47,841 nucleotides of DNA from Candidatus Woesearchaeota archaeon (GTDB lineage: Archaea; Nanobdellota; Nanobdellia; Woesearchaeales; GW2011-AR9). This document shows positions 1 through 7,213 of the stretch, piece after piece (the first letter of the stretch is position 1; every line of letters begins with the position of its first letter). The notes under the pieces were generated by a model. That model saw nothing but the letters and a program-made list of their open reading frames with translations. It made no database searches and was not told where the DNA came from. Where the stretch lies: NCBI GenBank assembly GCA_016185725.1, contig JACPNA010000057.1, positions 1-47,841 of the forward strand, read 5' to 3'. The position numbers and the translations under genes are program-made.

Positions 1-2
1 GT

Positions 3-122
3 GGATTCTCTGAGGACAAGAAAAGAACGGGATGGAGATTTGCTCAGAAAAGAGAGGAGCGTATAGATACTGCGTATGGGCTCACCACATTATGGCATAA
101 CCTGTTTTGGATAGGAGCATAA
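3..122 (+). CDS. C-terminal end of an unidentified protein (partial)
   Basis: The frame is open from the window edge to a TAA at 120-122, giving 39 residues rich in Arg, Trp, Tyr and Gly, with an ending (TTLWHNLFWIGA) that looks like real protein. The 5' part lies outside the window. The basic, aromatic tail is of the sort seen at transposase C-termini, but I cannot name a family, so that idea is weak. The two other plus frames meet stops early in this stretch (TGA at 11-13, TAG at 64-66). Confidence 0.45.
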   Translation, partial: GFSEDKKRTGWRFAQKREERIDTAYGLTTLWHNLFWIGA

Positions 123-212
123 CTTTACTGTCCCACAGCCCGTAAAATATTAACTTTCTAAGAAAATTCATCCTCTGGACAGATCACCACTTTGTGCTAT
201 ACTTCACACAAA

Positions 213-390
213 TTTTATAATTAACCAACAATTAATGCCCCCAACAGCAGAAGGAGTGCAATGCGTAATGATTATGTGAACACCAACTCCCATTATGGAG
301 AACGGAAGTAACTGATGAACGCACACAGATCCTTAGAATTACTAAGTCATGTTTCATAAGGCGGGCAATAGGAAATATTAATCTTTTACA
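213..390 (+). ncRNA. Possible small RNA with upstream TATA box
   Basis: No convincing protein is encoded between 123 and 377. A TATA-like box (TTTTATAAT, 213-221) precedes a stretch with short hairpins: CTCC/GGAG around 286-300 and CTTAG/CTAAG around 333-347. A GCCC near 237 could pair with GGGC near 363, and a T-rich stretch follows at 380-390. This is the pattern of a short independent transcript, but no known RNA family (RNase P RNA, SRP RNA, tRNA, C/D box) could be recognised. It is equally possible that this is leftover DNA behind the gene fragment at 3-122. Confidence 0.2.
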
Positions 391-767
391 ACTTCAGTTG
401 TTTTCTTTTCTTCAATAAATGCCAACTCTCTATCTTTCAATTTTTGTACAAAATGAGAAATTTTATCTAACGACCAATCCAACAAACCTTTAGTAGCACC
501 TTCTGCAACATCAGAAAGAGAATTTTCAGAAGACCTCCCAAAATTCCTCAATATAGGAAGAAATACTTAATTCATTATATCTAAGATTATCGTACTCCCC
601 GGTAAAATAACCGTGTTACTCCCTCTTACCGGAATATCAATATAACAATCAGTTGCCTTTCTTTTTTCTGCATCATAGATAAATTCTCCCTCCGATTGGT
701 AACCTAACTGCTTAAGCAAAAGAATTTTTGATTGTACAGAAATATTTTTAAGGGATATAAGTTCCAT
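378..767 (-). pseudogene. Small unknown protein gene split by an in-frame TAA
   Basis: Translation from the ATG at 767 (preceded by GAGGTTG) gives 66 residues up to a TAA at 567-569. The same frame then stays open for 62 more codons to a second TAA at 378-380, and that downstream part looks like protein (it contains GLLDWSLDKISHFVQKLKDR and a charged tail). The simplest reading is one gene of about 129 codons broken by a nonsense mutation. Two separate genes, or stop-codon read-through, are alternatives; the second half has no good start codon or ribosome site. No family was recognised. It lies downstream of pan on the same strand. Confidence 0.45.
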
Positions 768-866
768 AATGCCAACCTCTTTGCGAGAATAAAGAAACAA
801 TTATTTATAAATCTTTCAGATTCTTTTTCATTTTGTTTTTTAAAGTTTGAATCACCAATAAACTTT

Positions 867-2048
867 CTATCCAAAAATCCTTCCCGCGCCTTCTTCTTCT
901 TCCAAAAACTTAACCTTCTCGATAGCTTTAACAAAATCATCTTGCATCACAAATTCCCTGTTTTCACGAATCGCAAAATAACCTGCTTCTGTACACACTG
1001 CCCGAATCTCTGCCCCACTAAAATCTTCCATCACACCAACTAATTCCTTCACATCTACGCTCTGTAAATTCATCTTTCGCACATGCACCTTTAATACATC
1101 TAATCTTCCCTCTTCATCTGGCAAACTTACTTCGATTAATCTATCTAATCTACCCGGTCTAATAATCGCCTTATCCAAGATATCTAATCTATTTGTCGCC
1201 CCAATAATTTTCACATTATCCAACGGCTTAAACCCATCCAATTCCGCTAACAGCTGCATAAATGTCCGGTTAACTTCTCTCTCCCCTGAAGTTCCTGTAT
1301 CCATACGTATAGCCGCCAACGCATCAATTTCATCAATAAATACAATTGCTGGTGCTTTACTTCTCGCCAGAGCAAAAATCTCCTTCACTAATTTTGCTCC
1401 CTCTCCAATAAATTTCTGCACCAATTCCGAACCTACCACTTCAATAAACGTCGCATTGGTGCTATGCGCCACCGCCTTTGCCAGTAACGTCTTACCCGTT
1501 CCTGGCGGTCCATACAGCAATACTCCCTTAGGCGGCTGTATCCCTATCCTCTCAAACAATTTTGGTTTTTTCAACGGCAGTTCAATAACTTCTTTAACCT
1601 CTTGAATTTCCTTTTTCAACCCCCCTATCTCTTTCCAGCTCTCGGAAGGCTTTTCTAAAATAACAAACTTTTCCACTTCTAAATTATTGTTCACATCCAA
1701 TCTTTGCACCACATTCAATGATTTCTGATCAACAAGCACGGCATCTCCCGCCTGCACATCATTTAACTCTTGCGCAATATAAGAATAAAATTTGTTTCCA
1801 TTAGGCAGTTTTACAATAGCCTTATCTTTATCGATACTTGTCACATCGGCTACCAACAACGCCGGCTTCTTCAAGTTAGCTAACTCATTGTTGGCATTAT
1901 TAAACATTTCTCGTAGCATGGCATTTTCTTCCTCTAAACGTACTACGCTTCCCCCCAGAACACGATTTTCTTCTTCTAATTTATCTAACGAAGCATTGAT
2001 TATATTGAAATCTAATTGTTTTTCTGCACTAACTTTAGTCTCTTCCAT
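867..2048 (-). CDS. pan: Proteasome-activating nucleotidase (PAN), AAA+ ATPase
   Basis: PAN forms the hexameric ATPase ring that unfolds substrates and feeds them into the archaeal 20S proteasome. This 393-residue protein has the family order: N-terminal coiled coil (about 15-60), OB-type domain (about 65-125), then the AAA+ module with Walker A GPPGTGKT (180-187), Walker B IVFIDEID (235-242), sensor ATN (284-286) and the arginine-finger segment RPGRLDR (297-303). The C-terminus reads GRIFG, so the HbYX docking motif (hydrophobic-Tyr-X) appears as Ile-Phe-Gly. The proteasome alpha gene is about 31 kb away at 33628. The ATG at 2048 has a TATA-like AT stretch about 25-35 bases upstream, so the transcript may be nearly leaderless. 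Confidence 0.95.
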   Translation of the reverse strand: MEETKVSAEKQLDFNIINASLDKLEEENRVLGGSVVRLEEENAMLREMFNNANNELANLKKPALLVADVTSIDKDKAIVKLPNGNKFYSYIAQELNDVQAGDAVLVDQKSLNVVQRLDVNNNLEVEKFVILEKPSESWKEIGGLKKEIQEVKEVIELPLKKPKLFERIGIQPPKGVLLYGPPGTGKTLLAKAVAHSTNATFIEVVGSELVQKFIGEGAKLVKEIFALARSKAPAIVFIDEIDALAAIRMDTGTSGEREVNRTFMQLLAELDGFKPLDNVKIIGATNRLDILDKAIIRPGRLDRLIEVSLPDEEGRLDVLKVHVRKMNLQSVDVKELVGVMEDFSGAEIRAVCTEAGYFAIRENREFVMQDDFVKAIEKVKFLEEEEGAGRIFG

Positions 2049-2097
2049 ATTCAGACAAAAAACCCTCGCTATTTTTAAATCTTATGAGTTAAACACC

Positions 2098-4068
2098 TTA
2101 TGTAAAATAACCCATAATCCCATTCAAAAACATCTTGATATTATCAGAAAAACTGTTTGCTTCTGCTCTTATCACCATGTCTTCACTTTCACTATCTTCC
2201 CTTCCTTGATCATCTTTCCACTTTACTATAACTTTAAATTTATTTTCGCTGCTTAACGGCACATTTTCTAATTGTAACTCTAACTTTTCTTCTTTTACTA
2301 ATTTATCTAATTCCCATTTTTGTTGAAAATTAGCTCCTTCGATAAAAACAACGATATTGTTAGGCACGCTAAACGATTTCTTATTCAGAACAACTTTGAT
2401 TGGCACAACTTCGCCATATTGCACTACTGCCGGACTTTCTATTTTAAATTCCACTTTCGGTAAATCCATCACCCTGTATTCCAAAACTTTTTTCTTTTCC
2501 ACTTCTATATTCATGGCACTAACTATAATTTTATTCCAGCCGATAGTTTCTCCTTTAACTTTAATCTCTGTATTTTTTTGCTGATTTACCCCCAACTCCA
2601 CTATCTCACATATCTTATCAACACAAAAATTAACTTCCTTCAAGAGAGTATTGCCGTTATTTTTAATTGCGCATTTAACCACTGCTTCCTCATTAACACT
2701 TAATTCCGGCTTATAATCACAATCCATCTGCACCTTTCTGGAATAACTTTTATCCTCATCCTGTACCATCAATTTTTCAATTTCTTCCTTAGAATAAACA
2801 CTCTTACCATTTTGCACCGTAAAACTTTCTTCCGCAGAAATATTTTTTTCAGAATAAATCATCATTGGGAATTGATAAACATATTGCGTACTCAACAATT
2901 CAGGAACTTTCACTAACCAATATGTCTCCTTAACTTCCTTAGGTCCTAATAATAATGTTCTCCTGTTTCTTCCCAACACCTCAATCTCTGTGGGCAGAGC
3001 CAATTGTAACGTCACTGCATTATAATTATTTACCGAATTTTTGATAATCCCTTTGACTAAATTATAACTGCCAAAACCAACTTCTTTAGACAACAATTCC
3101 ACTTCTAATAATATCTCCTCTTCCCCATATTTTCCTTTATCCAAAACATCAATATTAAAACTTAATGGTTTAGCTTCCAATCTAACCTTCTCCGCTAACC
3201 ATTCATATTTCGTTGCCGGTTCGCTCGGATCAAATCCATCTCTTAATTTAATATGTGTACTGTCAATATATCCAAACTCTCCAAACGCGATATCAAAACT
3301 AACCCATCCTATCTCCGGAAAATAAACTTCTGCCCATCCATGCGGCTGCCAATTATCTGTAAATAAGTCAGAGGTGGTATAACTAATCCCCGAAACAAAT
3401 CGTGCTGGAATACCTAACGACCTGCTCATTGCTACAAACAATGAAGTCATCTCATCGCAAACACCTTCTTTGTTATCTAACACCCAGCTAGCTTTTTGTG
3501 ATGATTGCGCTGTCAATGTATTCAAATCATACTTAACATTACTTTCCACCCAGCTTGCTAGCTTAAATGCTACTTTAAACTCATCATCCTCTCCCTCTGC
3601 CAATTCTGTCGCCTTAGCGATAATTTTCTCATTACCGGAATCTATTGTTTCCGTAGGTAACGTATACGCCTCATACCCCTTAATATTCGTTAATGGAAAT
3701 GGCACTTTCGTACTAACTTTAACTCTTTCCTCATTAGTATTTAATGTTGCTAAATATCCAAACGTTTTCTTCTCAATCAGCATATCATTCCAATAAAAAA
3801 CAATCTTATTATCGTTCAATTCCCCTTTGTAATCAATCGCTAACACTTTTTGCCGATAATCATCCTTAGGATACAATAACAATTGTGCTTTCACATCCTT
3901 GATTTTCGCCGCCGAATTCTCTGCCGTCAGATCAAAACTTCCCCGCACATCTAAATTCAACTTCAAAGAATCATATCTATACAAATTATTATCTCCTTGA
4001 GCAAGAACAAACGGCATTACTAATAACATTACTGACAAGACAACCATACTTAAAACTATTTTTCTCAT
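2098..4068 (-). CDS. Exported transglutaminase-like cysteine protein
   Basis: This 656-residue protein starts with a clear signal peptide (about residues 1-23, ending FVLAQ) and should act outside the membrane. A transglutaminase-like (papain-fold) domain follows, with the triad visible as Cys204 in EGVCDEMTSL, His243 in QPHGWAEVYF and Asp259 in VSFDIAFG. Residues from about 290 onward look like several beta-rich domains, as in archaeal surface proteins with conserved-repeat or CARDB-like modules. I see no strong C-terminal membrane anchor; the end NGIMGYFT is short and only mildly hydrophobic. Family members include peptidases and cross-linking enzymes, so the substrate is unknown. It lies upstream of pan on the same strand, 49 bases away, and is divergent from the thiI-like gene. 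Confidence 0.82.
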   Translation of the reverse strand: MRKIVLSMVVLSVMLLVMPFVLAQGDNNLYRYDSLKLNLDVRGSFDLTAENSAAKIKDVKAQLLLYPKDDYRQKVLAIDYKGELNDNKIVFYWNDMLIEKKTFGYLATLNTNEERVKVSTKVPFPLTNIKGYEAYTLPTETIDSGNEKIIAKATELAEGEDDEFKVAFKLASWVESNVKYDLNTLTAQSSQKASWVLDNKEGVCDEMTSLFVAMSRSLGIPARFVSGISYTTSDLFTDNWQPHGWAEVYFPEIGWVSFDIAFGEFGYIDSTHIKLRDGFDPSEPATKYEWLAEKVRLEAKPLSFNIDVLDKGKYGEEEILLEVELLSKEVGFGSYNLVKGIIKNSVNNYNAVTLQLALPTEIEVLGRNRRTLLLGPKEVKETYWLVKVPELLSTQYVYQFPMMIYSEKNISAEESFTVQNGKSVYSKEEIEKLMVQDEDKSYSRKVQMDCDYKPELSVNEEAVVKCAIKNNGNTLLKEVNFCVDKICEIVELGVNQQKNTEIKVKGETIGWNKIIVSAMNIEVEKKKVLEYRVMDLPKVEFKIESPAVVQYGEVVPIKVVLNKKSFSVPNNIVVFIEGANFQQKWELDKLVKEEKLELQLENVPLSSENKFKVIVKWKDDQGREDSESEDMVIRAEANSFSDNIKMFLNGIMGYFT

Positions 4069-4130
4069 AACAGTTGCTCATTATATTCTATAATATAAAT
4101 GTTTGTGTTCTTCAAGAAATCCAAAAACCT

Positions 4131-4158
4131 TATATAATTCCTCCCTAACAAAACTTCC
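4131..4158 (+). promoter_or_regulatory. TATA box for a leaderless transcript
   Basis: TATATAAT at 4131-4138 lies 28 bases before the ATG at 4159 and no purine-rich ribosome site lies between them. This spacing places the transcription start at or next to the start codon, typical of leaderless archaeal mRNAs. The stretch is part of the divergent promoter region 4069-4158. Confidence 0.55.
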
Positions 4159-4773
4159 ATGGAAAGAGGTATAGCCTTATTATCAGGTGGTATTGATTCT
4201 CCGGTAGCGATTCACTTGATGCAGAACCGGTTAGACATCACTGCTGTGCATTTTCATCAGCTCCCCTTAGTTGATGAAAGTGAAATTGAAAAAGTAAAAC
4301 AATTAGCTAAACTTCTCCATCTCAAAAAACTGTATCTGATTCCCTTCACCCTCATCCTCAAAGAACTCGTTGCCAATTGTAATCACCGCGATTATTATAT
4401 CCTTTCCAAAATAGCTATGTTCAAAGCTGCTGAACTCATTGCGGAACAAGAACACGCAAAATTTCTTATTACTGGAGAAAATCTTGGCCAAGTTTCCAGC
4501 CAGACCTTAAGCAATCTTACATCTATTACTCAACACCTTAGTTTAGAAATATTTCGTCCCGTATTAACTTATGACAAAGAAGAAATAATTAAAGTAGCTA
4601 AGCAAATTGGCACCTACGAAACATCTAAAGGTCCAGAGATATGCTGTCTGCTCGGACCAAAAAATCCCTCCACCAAATCTAATCCCGAAGCGATAAAAAA
4701 GGAGTTATCCCAACTTAACCTAACCAAATTATTCCAAGAAAGTTTAAATAAGGCGGAAATTCTTGAATTCTAA
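4159..4773 (+). CDS. thiI: ThiI-type PP-loop ATP pyrophosphatase (tRNA 4-thiouridine synthesis)
   Basis: ThiI adenylates uridine-8 of tRNA and replaces its oxygen with sulfur. The 204-residue protein opens with the PP-loop LLSGGIDSPVA (8-18) and contains the ThiI-like segment GENLGQVSSQTLSNL. Cysteines that could carry sulfur or bind a cluster are in ANCNHRD and EICCLLGP. The N-terminal NFLD and THUMP tRNA-binding domains of ordinary ThiI (about 170 residues) and the rhodanese domain of some bacterial forms are absent, so this is a stand-alone catalytic domain. The ATG follows a TATA box by 28 bases, and its stop lies one base before the cysS ATG, indicating co-transcription. A related PP-loop tRNA thiolase is the main alternative. 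Confidence 0.8.
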   Translation: MERGIALLSGGIDSPVAIHLMQNRLDITAVHFHQLPLVDESEIEKVKQLAKLLHLKKLYLIPFTLILKELVANCNHRDYYILSKIAMFKAAELIAEQEHAKFLITGENLGQVSSQTLSNLTSITQHLSLEIFRPVLTYDKEEIIKVAKQIGTYETSKGPEICCLLGPKNPSTKSNPEAIKKELSQLNLTKLFQESLNKAEILEF

Positions 4774-4774
4774 C

Positions 4775-6151
4775 ATGGCTCTTAAATTATACAACGACCT
4801 AACCCGTAAACTCCAGCTCTTCAAACCCTTAAATTCTCCCCACGTAACTATATACGTTTGCGGTCCGACTATTTACGATTATGCCCATCTTGGTCACGGT
4901 CGTTCTTTGGTTGCTTTCGATCTTCTTCATCGTTATTTGCAATATAAATCCTTTCAAGTAAATTATGTGTTCAATTACACGGATATTGAAGACAAGATGA
5001 TTAACCGTGCTAATAAAGAACACATTACCGTAAAACAATTAGCCGACAGATTCACACAAATATATCATGAAGATTATCAAAAATTAAACTATCTCCCCCC
5101 CACTCATAATCCTAAAGCCACCGGACATATTCCTGAAATGATTAACCTCATTAAAACATTAGAAAAAAAAGGTTTCACCTACCTTATAGAAAATGATGGC
5201 CTTTATTTCAACGTTAAAAAATTCAAGAAATATGGCCAATTGTCGCAGCAAGATTTGCACGAACTTAAAGCCGGTGCAAGAGTTGACATAAAAGACAAAC
5301 ACAGTCCTAACGATTTTGTATTATGGAAACTGGAGAAACCAAATGAACCTAGCTGGCAATCACCTTGGGGTCAAGGCCGTCCCGGCTGGCACATTGAATG
5401 TTCTGCCATGTCTATGAAATATTTAGGCAAGACCATTGATATCCATGGCGGCGGTCAAGACTTAATCTTTCCTCATCACGAAGACGAAATTGCTCAGTCT
5501 GAAGCCGCTAACGGCAAGCTCTTCGCCAAATACTGGTTGCATAACGGTTTTGTTACTATCAACGGCGAAAAAATGTCTAAATCCCTTAACAATTTTTACA
5601 CTTTAAGAGATATTTTTAAAGAATATGACCCCCTAGCCGTGCGCTATCTTTTCCTTTCCACCCATTATCGCATGCCTATCAATTTCACTCTTAATTCTCT
5701 GCAAAGTGCAGCAAAGTCATTAGACAAAATTCAGAACGCTTACTTTTCTATCCTAAATCAAAAATCTTCCGTAAAATTCGGCAAAAAAACTCTCCCTCTT
5801 AAAAGATATTATAAACAACTCGAAAAAGCCTTAGACGATGACTTGAACATCTCTTCTGCCTTAGCTGTTGTTTTTGGCTTAATCAACCAATATTATAAAT
5901 ATCAATCAAAATTAAGCCCTGAATCAGTATTACAACTAGAAAAATTCTTCCAAGACACTGATAAAATCTTCGGCATCTTAAAACACTCTCGAGAAATCAT
6001 CCCTATAGAAATAGTTCAATTGGCCGAAGTTCGTCTAGAATCCAGAAAAAATAAACAATGGTCAGAATCTGATCAGCTCCGCGATAAAATAAAATCCTTG
6101 GGCTACGAGATTGCTGATACTAAAGAAGGCTATGAACTAAAAAAGTTATAA
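4775..6151 (+). CDS. cysS: Cysteinyl-tRNA synthetase
   Basis: This class I synthetase (458 residues) charges tRNA-Cys. It shows the N-terminal segment IYVCGPTIYDYAHLGHGRS with the zinc-binding Cys and the HIGH motif as HLGH (about 38-41), the mid-chain WHIECSAMS and HHEDEIAQSEA zinc-site segments, and the KMSKS loop as GEKMSKSLNN. I chose the ATG at 4775 rather than a TTG at 4763 because it gives the usual N-terminus and lies just after the thiI stop. The pairing with a thiouridine synthetase is a plausible sulfur-to-tRNA operon, though that link is inference. Confidence 0.96.
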   Translation: MALKLYNDLTRKLQLFKPLNSPHVTIYVCGPTIYDYAHLGHGRSLVAFDLLHRYLQYKSFQVNYVFNYTDIEDKMINRANKEHITVKQLADRFTQIYHEDYQKLNYLPPTHNPKATGHIPEMINLIKTLEKKGFTYLIENDGLYFNVKKFKKYGQLSQQDLHELKAGARVDIKDKHSPNDFVLWKLEKPNEPSWQSPWGQGRPGWHIECSAMSMKYLGKTIDIHGGGQDLIFPHHEDEIAQSEAANGKLFAKYWLHNGFVTINGEKMSKSLNNFYTLRDIFKEYDPLAVRYLFLSTHYRMPINFTLNSLQSAAKSLDKIQNAYFSILNQKSSVKFGKKTLPLKRYYKQLEKALDDDLNISSALAVVFGLINQYYKYQSKLSPESVLQLEKFFQDTDKIFGILKHSREIIPIEIVQLAEVRLESRKNKQWSESDQLRDKIKSLGYEIADTKEGYELKKL

Positions 6152-6209
6152 CTCCACCCCCATAATCTTTATATATCATTCTTACTCCTTAAACTCTAAA
6201 GAGGCCATC

Positions 6210-7166
6210 ATGTTTTCCCCTGACAAAAAAGCTCATGAACTGCAAAATTTAAAACCTAACGACTGGCTAAACTCAAAACCATTAACCTTAGAGCAATCGA
6301 AGGGTAAAGTTATTCTCTTAGATTTCTGGACTTATTCCTGCATTAATTGCCTCAGAACTTTGCCTTCCTTAACTCATCTATGGAACACCTACAAAGACAA
6401 CAGTTTCATCATCATCAGCATCCATACCCCTGAATTTGCCTTTGAACAAGAATTTTCCAACCTCAAAAAATTCGTGGAAAAAAATAATCTCACCTATCCT
6501 ATCGTTAACGACCCTGACCGTTTCAACTGGGAAAATTATGGCAATAAATATTGGCCTCGTTCTACTTTAATCAATCCGCAAGGGAAAATTATTCTTGAAC
6601 ACGTCGGCGAGTCTGGCTATGACGAAATTGAAGCTAAACTTCTCCAAGAACTTAAGCTTTTAAGAGAAATAAAATCAATTAAACCAACTCTAAAAGAAGA
6701 ATCGCATTACTACTCGCCGGAAATTTCTCCCGAAACCTATGCCGGCAAAAAACGCAACCCCAACGGTCTCGGCTCACATCAAGTTTGCACTAAGCAGGGC
6801 TGTGAAGAATATGTAGATTCACCTCGCCATCATTTACATACCATTTACTTGCAAGGTTCTTGGAAACAACATCAAGAGTACTTGGAATGTCTCCATCAAG
6901 AAAATTCCTATTTTGAATATCCTTATTATGCTCAAGAAGTTAACCTCGTTTTAGAAGGCAAAGGCCTTATCGAAATTCTCATTAACAATCAACCATTAAC
7001 CCCAGAAAATGCCGGTAAGAATATAATTTTCAAAAACAGTCGTTCTTTTCTCAACATAACCACTCCTGCCCTGTATAATCTTGTTCACACCGCCGAAAAT
7101 CATAAAGCTGAGATAAAAATCATTCCTTTTACCGGACTAAGAATTTATGCTTTAACTTTTGGGTAG
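6210..7166 (+). CDS. DipZ-like thioredoxin-fold protein with C-terminal domain
   Basis: The 318-residue protein has a TlpA/thioredoxin fold in residues about 10-150 with the redox motif WTYSCINCLRTLP (Cys44 and Cys47), which is characteristic of the DipZ family. The C-terminal half (about 190-318) resembles the carbohydrate-binding-like domain at the end of DipZ. The CcdA-like membrane domain found in full DipZ is missing, and there is no signal peptide, so this form is probably cytoplasmic. It likely acts as a thiol-disulfide reductase or peroxide-handling protein. The ATG is preceded by AAAGAGG, and a TATA-like TTTATATAT lies around 6168-6176. Confidence 0.8.
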   Translation: MFSPDKKAHELQNLKPNDWLNSKPLTLEQSKGKVILLDFWTYSCINCLRTLPSLTHLWNTYKDNSFIIISIHTPEFAFEQEFSNLKKFVEKNNLTYPIVNDPDRFNWENYGNKYWPRSTLINPQGKIILEHVGESGYDEIEAKLLQELKLLREIKSIKPTLKEESHYYSPEISPETYAGKKRNPNGLGSHQVCTKQGCEEYVDSPRHHLHTIYLQGSWKQHQEYLECLHQENSYFEYPYYAQEVNLVLEGKGLIEILINNQPLTPENAGKNIIFKNSRSFLNITTPALYNLVHTAENHKAEIKIIPFTGLRIYALTFG

Positions 7167-7213
7167 ATCAGTTTGCAAAAAGAAATGTTTGGCATTTCAA
7201 CAAAAAACTAACT

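Noticed and set aside
1-377. RNase P RNA, SRP RNA or tRNA gene
   Set aside because: The conserved cores of RNase P (GAGGAAAGUC-like), SRP helix 8 and the tRNA T-loop could not be found on either strand.
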